Part shown: positions 49,340 to 60,672 of the stretch, piece by piece
How positions within the stretch are numbered: position 1 is the first letter of the stretch
How the letters are laid out: every line of letters begins with the position of its first letter
DNA from: Chthonomonadales bacterium
Lineage (GTDB): Bacteria > Armatimonadota > Chthonomonadetes > Chthonomonadales > CAJBBX01
Assembly: GCA_020849275.1 (NCBI GenBank)
Contig: JADLGO010000011.1
Coordinates: 1 to 64,000, forward strand
Length of the DNA: 64,000 bases
Reading direction: 5' to 3'
Translations under genes and position numbers: made by a program
The notes under the pieces: generated by a model
The model's database searches: none
What the model was told of the DNA's origin: nothing
What the model saw: only the letters and a program-made list of their open reading frames with translations

Positions 49340-49768
49340 TCAGCGCGCGCACCGCATTCGGCGGTGCTCGATGCCCGCGTCCAGGAAGACGGGCCCCTCC
49401 GCCTCGAAGCCCAGACGCTCGTAGAAGCGTATCGCCGTGAGCTGCGCGTCCAGGATGAGCTCGGCGAACCGGCGGAAGCCCGCGCCCATCACGTACCACA
49501 TCAAGTCGCGCCCGATCCCGCGCCCGCGAACCTCGGGCAGGAGCGCGACCCGGCCGATCTTGCCGACGCCCGCACCGACCGCCACCAGGCGCGCGGTGCC
49601 GACCACCGTGTCGTCCTCATCAACGAGAAAGTGGTCCGCCTCCTCGTCCTGAGCGTCGATCTCCTCCCCAACCGGCACGCCCTGCTCCTCCACGAACACG
49701 CGCATTCGCACGTCGATGCACGCCTGTCGCTCGGCGGGAGTGTGGGCGAGCCGGATGACGGCGCTCAT
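49340..49768 (-). CDS. GNAT family N-acetyltransferase
   Basis: 142 residues, ElaA/YjcF-like. ACIDVRMRVFVEEQGVPVGEEID, then the acetyl-CoA site IGRVALLPEVRGRGIGRDLM (motif A, RGRGIG), and LDAQLTAIRFYERLGFEAEGPVFLDAGIEHRRM. Predicted to acetylate a small molecule or a protein N-terminus. ATG at 49768 by homology; no ribosome site visible, so it may be weakly expressed. Convergent with the GH15 gene (10 bp gap). Confidence 0.88.
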   Translation of the reverse strand: MSAVIRLAHTPAERQACIDVRMRVFVEEQGVPVGEEIDAQDEEADHFLVDEDDTVVGTARLVAVGAGVGKIGRVALLPEVRGRGIGRDLMWYVMGAGFRRFAELILDAQLTAIRFYERLGFEAEGPVFLDAGIEHRRMRCAR

Positions 49769-49800
49769 CGCGCGGCGTCCGCGGCTCCCCGTGGCCGCGC

Positions 49801-49830
49801 TTGACACCGGGCGCGGGGGGTGACTATACT
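49801..49830 (+). promoter_or_regulatory. Promoter of tRNA-Val
   Basis: TTGACA (49801-49806), 18-bp spacer, TATACT (49825-49830). The tRNA starts 21 bp after the -10 box. Confidence 0.85.
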
Positions 49831-49850
49831 GAGGCGCATTGCGGCGGCGG

Positions 49851-49923
49851 GGGCGAATAGCTCAGTCGGTAGAGCGCTTCGTTTACACCGAAGTGGTCGG
49901 GGGTTCGAGTCCCTCTTCGCCCA
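49851..49923 (+). tRNA. tRNA-Val (anticodon UAC)
   Basis: 73 nt. Acceptor GGGCGAA pairs with TTCGCCC at 49916-49922; D loop AGCTCAGTCGGTAGAGC; anticodon stem CTTCG/CGAAG enclosing TTTACAC, giving TAC; T arm GGGGGTTCGAGTCCCTC; discriminator A. CCA not encoded. Confidence 0.96.
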
Positions 49924-49955
49924 TCCAGATTGCCGGCAGCGGCATCCCTGGGGCC

Positions 49956-51290
49956 TCACGCGCTCGCCGCGGCAGTGCGCGCCACGCTCCGCTCCAGCCT
50001 GGCCTCGAACAGGTCGATCTCGGCGTCCGTCACGCCGAGGCACGGCCGCAGCCGAACGGTGTCGGGGCCCGCTCCCAGCAGCAGGAGGTCCTCGCGCTCC
50101 AGGGCGTCGGCCACGAGCCGGCGCTTGAGGTCGGGCGAGCGCAGGGAGAACCCCTGATAGAGGCCCATGCCGCGCACGTTGCCGAGCACGGAGCGGTGGC
50201 GCGCCGCCAGGCGCCGCAGCGCCGCCACCAGCCGCGCCGCTCTGGCCGGCACCTGGTCGATCAGCCGCTCCTCGCGTACCACGCGCATCTCCTGGACGAA
50301 ACGCACCATGTCGGCCAGGGTGCCGCCCCAGGTGGAGTCCAGCACGCCGCGATCCTCCATCGGGTGCAACATGAAGACGACCCCGCAGGCGAGCTTCTTC
50401 GCTGCGGCGACGGCCTGAGGAGGGTAGGGCAGGTCAAGCTGGTCGATGGCGAAGAAGGTGCCTGTCTGCCCGCCAGCGGTCTGCACCTCGTCGAACCCGA
50501 GGAAGACGCCGTACTCGTGCGCGAGCGCGCTGAGGCCACGGTAGAACTCGGGCGCGGCGAGGCGATGGCCGCCCGCGCCCTGAAGCGGCTCCACGACGAT
50601 GCCGGCCACCTCGTCGAGGTGCGCCGCGAGCAGCCGCCGCACCTCCGCGAGCGCGCGCGCCGCCTCGGCCCGGCCAGCCTCCGGAGACGCGTCCGTGTCG
50701 ATGGCGGGGAAGGCCACGGGGAGGTTTCCCTGGTCGAAGCCGTGGAAATCGCGCGTGACCACCGGGTCGTGGGGGAGCTCGGTGACGTTGAGGGCAAAGA
50801 CGGTGCGGCCGTGGAAGGCCCTGTCGAAGTAGATGAAACGTCGCCCTGCGCCGCTGCCGGGTGCGCCGCCGGAGCGCTGCCGATGGAGATTCATGAAGTA
50901 CTTCATCATATTCTCAACGGCCTCGGCGCCGGAGTTCACGACGTAGACCTCGAGGTCCGGGTTGCACATGCAGGCCGGGGCCAGGCTGTGCACGAGGCGG
51001 TAGTACTCCAGGCACTCCGCCGTCAGGAAGTCCGGGTTGGCCACCTTGTTGTTGGCCGCGAGCGCGAGCCGCCGGACATAGTCGGGCTCATAGAGACGAG
51101 GGTGGTTGTGCCCGATCAGTTTCGATCCGTAGTAGCCAGCCCAGTCGAAGAGGCGCCGGCCCTCGACGGTCGCCAACCACATCCCCTCGGACGCCGCGAG
51201 GTCGATCGCGAACGGGAAGGGGGACGCCCGGACGTACCGGCCCAACTCGCCCAGCATCTCTTCGCTTGACCGGCACGCCAGCGATCCCAT
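49956..51290 (-). CDS. lat: L-lysine 6-transaminase-like class III aminotransferase
   Basis: 444 residues, the length of mycobacterial LAT. YYGSKLIGHNHPRLYEPDYVRR, NSGAEAVENMMKYF, FHGRTVFALNVTE, FDEVQTAGGQTGTF, PLP lysine in AAAKKLACG, and STWGGTLADMVR, which is close to the lysine 6-transaminase signature. Converts lysine and 2-oxoglutarate to aminoadipate semialdehyde (cyclising to piperideine carboxylate) and glutamate. GGAGG lies 7 nt before ATG 51290. No aminoadipate-semialdehyde dehydrogenase is adjacent. Gene symbol by resemblance. Confidence 0.87.
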   Translation of the reverse strand: MGSLACRSSEEMLGELGRYVRASPFPFAIDLAASEGMWLATVEGRRLFDWAGYYGSKLIGHNHPRLYEPDYVRRLALAANNKVANPDFLTAECLEYYRLVHSLAPACMCNPDLEVYVVNSGAEAVENMMKYFMNLHRQRSGGAPGSGAGRRFIYFDRAFHGRTVFALNVTELPHDPVVTRDFHGFDQGNLPVAFPAIDTDASPEAGRAEAARALAEVRRLLAAHLDEVAGIVVEPLQGAGGHRLAAPEFYRGLSALAHEYGVFLGFDEVQTAGGQTGTFFAIDQLDLPYPPQAVAAAKKLACGVVFMLHPMEDRGVLDSTWGGTLADMVRFVQEMRVVREERLIDQVPARAARLVAALRRLAARHRSVLGNVRGMGLYQGFSLRSPDLKRRLVADALEREDLLLLGAGPDTVRLRPCLGVTDAEIDLFEARLERSVARTAAASA

Positions 51291-51406
51291 CCGCCATCCT
51301 CCGTCCAGCCGCGCTCCTGGATTCCCTACCGGCGGCCCGGTCACCTGCCCCCTGCCCAGGGCACGGGCTCGGCCGACGCCCCGGGGCCTTGCGCGCGGCC
51401 CGCGCT

Positions 51407-51436
51407 TTGACTCCCGCCGCGTCGTGCGGTTACAAT
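51407..51436 (+). promoter_or_regulatory. Promoter of the helicase gene
   Basis: TTGACT (51407-51412), 18-bp spacer, TACAAT (51431-51436). GGAGG and ATG 51453 follow almost immediately, implying a very short leader. Confidence 0.72.
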
Positions 51437-51452
51437 AGCCTGGAGGTGCGCG

Positions 51453-53723
<2,271 letters not shown>

Positions 53724-53745
53724 CACGCGCCGAGGGGAGGTGCGT

Positions 53746-53952
53746 ATGGTACGCGTTGACCTGGTGAACTCCGGTATGTCGCCCGCCGAGACGTCCGCAC
53801 CGCTCCCGAGTCACGGCGAGGCGGCCCCGAGGGTCTGGGTCGGGAGACTGCGCGCGGTGGCCGGCCTCCCGGACAGCCAGGGGAGCCTGGCCTTCATTGG
53901 CGCGGCGGGCCGCGGCGAGCGGGCGGGCAGCGTTCCCGTGGCGCGCGGCTAG
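53746..53952 (+). CDS. Possible small ORF between pcrA and mnmE
   Basis: 68 codons. AGGGGAGGTG lies at a perfect distance (about 6 nt) before ATG 53746, one of the best ribosome sites in the window, and the frame ends 16 bp before mnmE. The product has no signal, no cysteine and no recognised domain (MVRVDLVNSG start, RVWVGRLRAVAG, GSLAFIGAAGRG). mnmE itself has a poor ribosome site, so this frame may boost it by coupling. Could also be spurious. Confidence 0.45.
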   Translation: MVRVDLVNSGMSPAETSAPLPSHGEAAPRVWVGRLRAVAGLPDSQGSLAFIGAAGRGERAGSVPVARG

Positions 53953-53968
53953 GGGCCTCTCGCGCGCC

Positions 53969-55363
53969 ATGCTCGGATTCGGCGACACCATTGCGGCCGT
54001 GGCGACACCGCCGGGCTACGGCGGCGTGGCCATCGTGCGAATCTCCGGCCCGGGCGCCTTCGCCATCGCGGACCGGCTGTTCGACGGCCCGGCCGGCCCA
54101 CCCTCCGGGTTCGCGACGCACACGATCCACCACGGTCTCGCTCGGGACCCGGCCACGCGCGCGGCGCTGGACGACGTACTGCTCCTGGCCTTCCGCGCGC
54201 CGCGCTCCTACACCGGCGAAGACGTCGTGGAGCTCTCTTGCCACGGCGGGCCGCTCACGGTCGCCGCGATCCTCGGCGCAGCGGAGCGGGCCGGCGCGCG
54301 GCCCGCGGAGCCCGGCGAGTTCACGTGTCGAGCGTTCGTCAACGGCCGCATGGACCTGGCGCAGGCCGAGGCCGTATGCGACCTGATCCGATCACGGACG
54401 GAGGCCGCGCGGCGCGTCGCGCTCCGGCAGCGCGATGGCGAGCTCTCGCACGCCGTGGCCGGCGCCGCAGACGAACTGACCGCCCTTCTCGCGGCGATCG
54501 AGGCGAGCATCGACTTTGGCGACGAGGTCGGAGATGTCGACCGGGCGGCGGCCCTGGATCTCGTACGTGGTGTCCGGTCACGGGTCGACGCGCTGCTTGC
54601 CACCGCCGCGCGCGGTCGCGCCCTGCGCGATGGCGCCCGGTTGGCGATCGTCGGCCGGCCGAACGTCGGCAAGTCGAGCCTGATGAACGCGCTGCTCCGC
54701 GCGGATCGCGTGATCGTGACGCCCGTGGCCGGCACGACACGCGACGCGGTCGAGGAGAGCGCTGCGGTCGGCGGCGTCCCAGTGACGGTGGTCGACACGG
54801 CCGGCCTGCGTGATTCGGCGGACGCCGTGGAGCGGATGGGCGTTGAGCGCGCGCGCGCGGCCGCCGCGGCGGCCGACGTGCTTCTGTTCGTCGTGGACGC
54901 CGTGGAGGGGTGGACGGCCGACGACGACGCCGCGGCGCGCTCCCTGCCGCCGGTGAGGACGGTGTGGATCGCCAACAAGTGCGACCTGGTGGGGGAGGGG
55001 AGCGCCGAGCTCCTGGCGAATCGACTGGACATGGCCACGGGCGGCGCGCCGGTTGCACGCGTATCGGCCCTCACCGGCGCCGGGATCGAGGCGCTGGAGG
55101 ATGCCATCGGCCTGGTGCTCCTCGGCGGCGCTGGCGCCGGCGAGGCGCCGGTCGTTGTGGCGAGCGAGCGTCACGCGCGGGCGCTGAGCGTCGCGCGAGA
55201 GAGCCTTTCGCACGCAGTCGTGACAGGCGAGAGTGGCCTGCCAATCGACCTGATCACGGTCGACGTGCGCGGAGCCCTGGAGGCGCTCGGCCAGATTACC
55301 GGCGCGACCGCCTCGAACGACGTCATCGCCCGCGTCTTCCGCGACTTCTGCGTGGGGAAGTGA
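53969..55363 (+). CDS. mnmE: tRNA modification GTPase MnmE (TrmE)
   Basis: 464 residues. N-terminal tetrahydrofolate-binding domain (DTIAAVATPPGYGGVAIVRISG, VELSCHGGP, GEFTCRAFVNGRMDL), helical domain, then the G domain: GRPNVGKSS (229-237), TPVAGTTRD (251-259), DTAGLRD (276-282) and NKCD. Ends FCVGK, the CIGK-type cysteine tail, with Val instead of Ile. With MnmG it installs the carboxymethylaminomethyl group on U34 of certain tRNAs. mnmG is not in the window. Confidence 0.96.
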   Translation: MLGFGDTIAAVATPPGYGGVAIVRISGPGAFAIADRLFDGPAGPPSGFATHTIHHGLARDPATRAALDDVLLLAFRAPRSYTGEDVVELSCHGGPLTVAAILGAAERAGARPAEPGEFTCRAFVNGRMDLAQAEAVCDLIRSRTEAARRVALRQRDGELSHAVAGAADELTALLAAIEASIDFGDEVGDVDRAAALDLVRGVRSRVDALLATAARGRALRDGARLAIVGRPNVGKSSLMNALLRADRVIVTPVAGTTRDAVEESAAVGGVPVTVVDTAGLRDSADAVERMGVERARAAAAAADVLLFVVDAVEGWTADDDAAARSLPPVRTVWIANKCDLVGEGSAELLANRLDMATGGAPVARVSALTGAGIEALEDAIGLVLLGGAGAGEAPVVVASERHARALSVARESLSHAVVTGESGLPIDLITVDVRGALEALGQITGATASNDVIARVFRDFCVGK

Positions 55364-55526
55364 GACGGCGACGGCGGGCGCGTTGCCGGTCGGGCCAGGC
55401 TGCAGCGCGCCGCGCCCGCCAGTGGTTGCCCGCCGACCGGAGCCGGGGTACATTGCCTCCGATCGGCCACGAGTGCCCGGCCGGACAGGCTGCCGAGCCC
55501 GCGAACGACTGCGAGGCCAACGCGCG

Positions 55527-56585
55527 ATGAGAGTGCTCTATCGGGCCGACGGCGGCCACCCGATCGGTACCGGTCACGTCTATCGCGCCGAGCGCCTGCT
55601 GCGCCAGATGCTGCGAACGCCGGGCGTGGAAGCATGCGTGCTGACGGCCGAGGAGCCGGCCACGGAGCGCATTCTTGAGGGGCTCCCGGCGCGGGTCGAG
55701 CGGCTGCCGCCTCGGACGGATCGCGTCGCCGTCAAGCCGCGACTCCAGGCCGATCCCGTACTCGAGAGGCTGGCGCGGGAGGCCTGGGACTTGATCGTTG
55801 TGGATATGCTGGACACGCCCGCGGAAGACATGCGGCGCCTCCGGGAGGTCGGCATCCCCATCGCCACCTTCGACGACCGTGGGCCCGGCCGAGTCTTTGC
55901 AGACACGATCGTCAACGTCCTCGTCACCGAGCCGGAGCCCGTGCGGCTCCCGGCCGGCACGCGGCTGCTCGAGGGCGGCCCCTACGTCACGCTGGACAGG
56001 CCGTACCGCGATGCGGGGCGGCGGTACTCACCCCGCCGGTTCGACACGATGCGCCGGGTCTTCGTCGCGATGGGGGGCGCCGACGCTGCCGGGCTCACCG
56101 TCAACGTCGCGCGCGCCCTAACTCTCGTGCCCGCCGTCGAGCGTGTGGAGTTCGCCTGCGGCCCGGCGTTCCCGCACCGCGCCGATCTCGACGTCGTGTT
56201 GGAGGGCGCCCCCTGGGGGCACACCGTCCGCATCGGCCTGCCGAGCCTGATCGAGCCGCTGCTCGCGGCCGATCTGGCGATCGTGGCCGGAGGACTGACC
56301 ATGTATGAGGCGTGCTGCGTCGGCGCGCCAGCGCTCGCGGTGTGCCAGCCCATCGATCACCAGCTAGAGCTGTCCGAACGCCTGGCCGCCGCGGGCGCCA
56401 TGGCGACGGTCGGCTACGGCCTCGAGGCGAACGACGAACTGATCGCGCACGCCGTGGGCGAGTTGGCGCGCGATCCTGACCGCCGCCGTGCCCTCTCGGT
56501 GCGCGGGCCAGCGCTGGTGGACGGGCGCGGCACCGAGCGCACGGCGACGGCGCTCATGGAAACAACGCGGCGCGGCGATCCCTGA
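55527..56585 (+). CDS. PseG/SpsG-like nucleotide-sugar hydrolase or glycosyltransferase
   Basis: 352 residues, GT-B fold related to MurG. N-terminus VLYRADGGHPIGTGHVYRAERLL is the PseG glycine-rich entry (G-x-G-H); VVDMLDTPAED and FDDRGPGRVFADTIVNVL follow the family; the late GGLTMYEACCVGAPALAVC is the nucleotide-sugar loop. PseG cleaves UDP from a trideoxy sugar on the way to pseudaminic acid, but no other pse gene is adjacent, so substrate and even hydrolase versus transferase remain open. Ribosome site weak (GAGG). Heads a rightward run of envelope-sugar genes. Confidence 0.75.
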   Translation: MRVLYRADGGHPIGTGHVYRAERLLRQMLRTPGVEACVLTAEEPATERILEGLPARVERLPPRTDRVAVKPRLQADPVLERLAREAWDLIVVDMLDTPAEDMRRLREVGIPIATFDDRGPGRVFADTIVNVLVTEPEPVRLPAGTRLLEGGPYVTLDRPYRDAGRRYSPRRFDTMRRVFVAMGGADAAGLTVNVARALTLVPAVERVEFACGPAFPHRADLDVVLEGAPWGHTVRIGLPSLIEPLLAADLAIVAGGLTMYEACCVGAPALAVCQPIDHQLELSERLAAAGAMATVGYGLEANDELIAHAVGELARDPDRRRALSVRGPALVDGRGTERTATALMETTRRGDP

Positions 56586-56617
56586 TACCACGCGGGACCC
56601 AGCGTCTGGAGGCGTAC

Positions 56618-57367
56618 ATGCACCCCGATCGCGCCCTTGTCATCGTACCCACCTACAACGAGCGCGACAACATGCCGGCCCTGCTCGATTCGCTGCTCGC
56701 GAGCCCTCTGTGCCTGGACGTGCTGGTCGTGGACGACGGATCGCCGGACGGTACCGCCGACCTGGTGGACGAGCACTCTGGCTCCTCCGGCCGATGCGTG
56801 GTGATGCGCCGCAGGGGGAGGCGGGGACTGGGGCGCAGCTACGTCGACGGCTACCGCTGGGCGCTCGCCGCCGGCTATCCTCGCGTCGTGCAGATGGACG
56901 CCGACCTCTCGCACAACCCCGACTACATACCGGCGCTGCTGTCGGCCTCCCAGGAGGCCGACGTCGTACTGGGCTCCCGCTACTGCCGCGGCGGAGGGGT
57001 TCGCGATTGGCCCTGGCGCCGCGTCTTGCTGAGTCGGTTCGCGAATCTGTACGTCGGCGCGGTCGCCGGCCTCCCTGTCCGAGACGCCACGAGCGGCTTT
57101 CGCTGCTATACGCGCGGCGCGCTGGAGAGGATCCAGATCGACCGGGTGGCGAGCAATGGGTACGCCTTTCAGGTTGAGATGACTTATCGCGCCCAGCAGG
57201 CCGGGCTGCTGCTCGCGGAGTGCCCGATCGTTTTCACGGACCGTCGAGCCGGGCGGTCGAAGATATCGCGCGCGGTGCTCGTGGAGTCGATGGTGGTTCC
57301 GTGGCGGCTGCGGCTGGGCCTCTCGGCGGCGCCGGCCCGGCCCTCTCCAGAGCGGCCGGCGGCGTGA
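56618..57367 (+). CDS. Polyprenol-phosphate mannosyltransferase-like GT2 enzyme
   Basis: 249 residues. GT-A fold with VPTYNERDN, VVDDGSPDGTADL (metal DDG), LGRSYVDGYRWAL, MDADLSHNPDY (DAD metal site), YRFATSG-like ATSGFRCYTR, the acceptor-side VEMTYRAQQAG and VFTDRRAGRSKIS. Resembles DPM1/Ppm1 enzymes that make dolichol- or polyprenol-phosphate mannose/glucose. GGAGG 5 nt before ATG. The next gene's GTG overlaps its stop, so the two are coupled. Confidence 0.9.
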   Translation: MHPDRALVIVPTYNERDNMPALLDSLLASPLCLDVLVVDDGSPDGTADLVDEHSGSSGRCVVMRRRGRRGLGRSYVDGYRWALAAGYPRVVQMDADLSHNPDYIPALLSASQEADVVLGSRYCRGGGVRDWPWRRVLLSRFANLYVGAVAGLPVRDATSGFRCYTRGALERIQIDRVASNGYAFQVEMTYRAQQAGLLLAECPIVFTDRRAGRSKISRAVLVESMVVPWRLRLGLSAAPARPSPERPAA

Positions 57368-58704
57368 CCGGCGCGCGCGGCCTTGGGGCCTGCCTGTGCG
57401 CGTGCCTGGCGGGCCTCACAGGCTGTCGAAGCCAGGCGACGCAGGGGAGCGCGGCCCTGCCGCCGATCCTCCTGGCTGCCGCTGACCAGTACGCTGACAT
57501 CGCCCCACGGTGGTCGCCCGACGGTCTGCGCATCGCGTTCCTTCGGATCCGCGCGGATCGCACCTGCCAGCCCTGGGTCGCATCGCGCGATCTGCGCCAC
57601 CTACGTCCCCTCGCGCCATCATCCATCGTCTCCCCTGACCGTCCGCAACGGACGGCGCGGGGCGCGCCGGCGCCGGCGGCGGGTCTCGCATGGCTGCCGG
57701 ACGGCTCGGGGGTCGCCGTGCCGCGCGCGGAGTGGTTTGCGCTTCGCGATGGCGAGCGCCTGCCAGGGATCTCGCTCTGGCTGGCCCCGCTGGACAACTC
57801 CCCGGCGCGCCCGCTCGCCGTCCATCCGGAGCCTTACGAGGATGACCTCTACTACTACCGGTCACCGGCCTTCTCGCGAGATGGCTGGCGACTGGCCTTC
57901 GTCGGCGAGGGGCTCGGGGGGGCCGCCGGCCTCTACGTGCGCACGCTGGCGGGGCACGGCCCGGCGATGGATCGGCCGCGGCCCGACGAGTACGTGGACG
58001 CTGACCTGCCAACGTGGTCGCCCCACGGCGGGCTGCTTGCCTTGCGCCAGGGCATCCAGCGCGCTCCGACCAGCGACCCGGTCGAGACGGTCCGCGTGAT
58101 CGAGCCCGGCGGGTGGGTGGCGCGGCGCGTGGCCGTCTTCACCGCCACGGTCCTGCGGGGGGCTGCCACGCCGAGCGGGTCGCGCCGGGCCGTCGTGCCG
58201 CGCGTAACGGGCATCGCGTGGTCGGCCGATGGGAAGCGGCTGGCCTGCACAGTGGAGGAGCGCGAGGGCGGGCCCGCCGGCGTGTGGATCGTGGGGACTG
58301 ACGGCGGCGGCCGCGCGCCCACGCGAGCGACGCCGGCCGGATCGGCCCGCTACGCGGCGCCCATGTGGCTTGCTTCGGGAGTGGTGCTGGCCACGCGGGT
58401 GTGGGGCGCGGCCGTGCGGGCCGTGCTGATCGACGCCGCGACGCATACCGTGCGCCCCCTCGTGATGCTGCCCGGGGAGGATCTTGGCTGGTCGCCCGAC
58501 GGGCGCGCGGTCGTCTGCTCGACGGGGCCGCGCAGCGGGCAAGGACCCGCGGCGCCGGCGGCGCTGCGGGTCCTTGCGACGGGTTACGAGGGCCGGGAGG
58601 CGGCCCAGACGCCGTCAGGCCGGACCAGGCTCCGGCCTGAGCCGCGGCTCGAGCCGGGGCCGGCTGTGCTCGGGCTCGATGGCCGGGGCCGCGCCGGGAG
58701 TTGA
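57364..58704 (+). CDS. Lipoprotein with a TolB/WD40-like beta-propeller
   Basis: 446 residues from GTG 57364, which overlaps the TGA of the preceding gene. Lipobox LTGC, Cys21. Repeated blades with W-S-P-D-G/S-A-D-G turns: APRWSPDGLRIAFLRI, LAWLPDGSGVAV, PAFSRDGWRLAFVG, PTWSPHGGLLALR, IAWSADGKRLACT, and LGWSPDGRAVVCS. Proline and charged linkers between them. A surface-exposed binding protein is likely. The last 90 bp are antisense to the end of ftsH; see findings. Confidence 0.82.
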   Translation: MTGARGLGACLCACLAGLTGCRSQATQGSAALPPILLAAADQYADIAPRWSPDGLRIAFLRIRADRTCQPWVASRDLRHLRPLAPSSIVSPDRPQRTARGAPAPAAGLAWLPDGSGVAVPRAEWFALRDGERLPGISLWLAPLDNSPARPLAVHPEPYEDDLYYYRSPAFSRDGWRLAFVGEGLGGAAGLYVRTLAGHGPAMDRPRPDEYVDADLPTWSPHGGLLALRQGIQRAPTSDPVETVRVIEPGGWVARRVAVFTATVLRGAATPSGSRRAVVPRVTGIAWSADGKRLACTVEEREGGPAGVWIVGTDGGGRAPTRATPAGSARYAAPMWLASGVVLATRVWGAAVRAVLIDAATHTVRPLVMLPGEDLGWSPDGRAVVCSTGPRSGQGPAAPAALRVLATGYEGREAAQTPSGRTRLRPEPRLEPGPAVLGLDGRGRAGS

Positions 58705-60588
58705 CGGGCGCAGCGGATCCTCGGGCGCCTCCTCGGGGAGCGGCTGCGCGTAGAGGACCGCCAGGAACTCCTCTCGCTCCATCGACTCCTTCTGCATGAG
58801 CCGCTCGACGATGGCCTCCATCCGCTCGAAGTGCTGCGTCAGGATCTGTCGGGCCCGCTGGTAGTTGCGATCCATGATGGAGCGGACCTCCTCATCGATG
58901 GCCTGCGCCACCTCCTCGGAGTAGTCGCGATCCTCCATGATGTCGCGGCCCAGAAACGGGTTGCCGTGCCGCCGGCCCAGGCGCAGCGGGCCGAGGCGCT
59001 CGCTCATGCCATACTCGCACACCATCGCGCGCGCCATGTCGGTCGCCTTGTCCAGGTCGCTGGCGGCGCCGGTGTCCATGTCGCCGAAAACGATCATCTC
59101 GGCCACGCGCCCGGCCAGAGCCATCGAGATCGTGTCCTCGATCTCCGCCTTTGTCCGATTGTAGCGGTCCTCCGTCGGCAGGCTGATGGTATATCCCAGC
59201 GCCATGCCGCGCGGCAGGATGCTGACCTTGTTGACCGGGTCCGCCTTGGGCAGCAACTCGCCAACGATCGCGTGGCCGGCCTCATGGAAGGCCGTTCGGC
59301 GCCGGACATCCTCGGTGAGGACGCGGCTCTTGCGCTCCGGGCCCATGATGACGCGGTCGATCGACTCCTCGAACTCGGCGAGCGTGATGCGAGTCTTGTC
59401 GCGCCTGGCCGCCAGAAGGGCGGCTTCGTTCACCAGGTTGGCGATGTCGGCGCCCGTGAAGCCCGGCGTGCGCTGCGCAAGGCCCTCGATCGCCTTCTCG
59501 CGCTCGGCCTCGCTTCCGTCGAAGTCGAGCGGTTTGCCGCGCAGGTGGACTCGGAAGATCTCCTTGCGGCCTCGCGCGTCCGGCGCGTCCACCACCACGC
59601 GCCGGTCGAAGCGGCCGGGGCGCAGGAGCGCCGGGTCGAGGACGTCGGGCCGGTTGGTCGCGGCGATCAGGATGACGCCCGAGTTGGGGTCGAACCCGTC
59701 CATCTCCACGAGGAGCTGATTGAGCGTCTGCTCGCGCTCATCGTGTCCGCCGCCCACGCCGGCGCCACGCTGGCGCCCGACCGCGTCGATCTCATCGATG
59801 AAGATCAGCGAAGGGCGATTGCTCTTGGCGGTGTCGAACAGGTCGCGCACGCGGCTGGCGCCGACGCCCACGAACATCTCCACGAAGTCGGAGCCGGAGA
59901 TGTGGAAGAAGGGAACGCCCGCCTCGCCCGCGATTGCGCGCGAGAGCATCGTCTTGCCGCAACCTGGAGGCCCGAGCAGGAGCACGCCCTTGGGGATCTT
60001 CGCGCCGAGGGCTTGGAACTTCTTGGCGTTCTTGAGGAACTCGACGATCTCCTGAAGCTCCTGCTTCGCCTCCTGCACGCCGGCGACGTCGTCGAACGTG
60101 AGCTTCGGGACGTTCTCGCCAAGTCGCTTGGCCCGGGCGCGCCCAAAGGAGAGCGCCTGGTTGCCGCCGGACTGCGCCTGCCGGATGAAGATGAACCACA
60201 GGAAGGCGATGAACGCCAGGGGAAGGATGATCGAGACAAGAATCCCGGTCATGAAGTCCGAGAGCAGCGGCTGCTTGTAACGGAAGGGGACCTTGTGGTC
60301 GAGCAGAAGCTGCTGGAGGCTCGCGAGGGAATCGGGCGCCGCCGGCAGGTTGACGACGAAGGTCTCGCTCCGGGCCGTCGGCGGCGTATGATTGTACTCG
60401 CCGCGGAAGACGTCCTTCTCGAACTCGCCCCTCCGGACGTTGTTGGCCTCAATCTGCGCCACGAACTCCGTGTAGCCGAGCGGGCGGTCGCTCTCGCCAA
60501 GGTGGGCGATGTTGTTGCGCTGTAGCGCGAAGACGACCAGCAGCACCATGCCGAGGGTCGCCAGCAGCTTCAGCGTTCGGGTGTTCAA
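58615..60588 (-). CDS. ftsH: ATP-dependent zinc metalloprotease FtsH
   Basis: 657 residues from TTG 60588, with GGAGG 8 nt upstream. TM1 (about 8-22), a periplasmic domain, TM2 (about 112-135). AAA domain with Walker A GPPGCGKT (206-213), Walker B LIFIDEID, the SRH at [18 protein letters not shown], and the pore motif [10 protein letters not shown]. Zinc motif HEAGH (435-439). The C-terminal tail after the protease domain is Pro/Glu/Arg-rich. Degrades membrane and short-lived regulatory proteins. Sits 84 bp from tilS, the common ftsH-tilS pairing. Confidence 0.97.
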   Translation of the reverse strand: MNTRTLKLLATLGMVLLVVFALQRNNIAHLGESDRPLGYTEFVAQIEANNVRRGEFEKDVFRGEYNHTPPTARSETFVVNLPAAPDSLASLQQLLLDHKVPFRYKQPLLSDFMTGILVSIILPLAFIAFLWFIFIRQAQSGGNQALSFGRARAKRLGENVPKLTFDDVAGVQEAKQELQEIVEFLKNAKKFQALGAKIPKGVLLLGPPGCGKTMLSRAIAGEAGVPFFHISGSDFVEMFVGVGASRVRDLFDTAKSNRPSLIFIDEIDAVGRQRGAGVGGGHDEREQTLNQLLVEMDGFDPNSGVILIAATNRPDVLDPALLRPGRFDRRVVVDAPDARGRKEIFRVHLRGKPLDFDGSEAEREKAIEGLAQRTPGFTGADIANLVNEAALLAARRDKTRITLAEFEESIDRVIMGPERKSRVLTEDVRRRTAFHEAGHAIVGELLPKADPVNKVSILPRGMALGYTISLPTEDRYNRTKAEIEDTISMALAGRVAEMIVFGDMDTGAASDLDKATDMARAMVCEYGMSERLGPLRLGRRHGNPFLGRDIMEDRDYSEEVAQAIDEEVRSIMDRNYQRARQILTQHFERMEAIVERLMQKESMEREEFLAVLYAQPLPEEAPEDPLRPSTPGAAPAIEPEHSRPRLEPRLRPEPGPA

Positions 60589-60672
60589 AAGCTCGTCCTC
60601 CCAAACACAGTGACACCGGTACGGTCTAGTATAGCATGTACGTACGGACAGCGCCGGCGCCGCGTGCCGCCC

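Noticed and set aside
58831-60525. 564-codon plus-strand frame opposite ftsH
   Set aside because: Antisense of a fully motif-complete FtsH.
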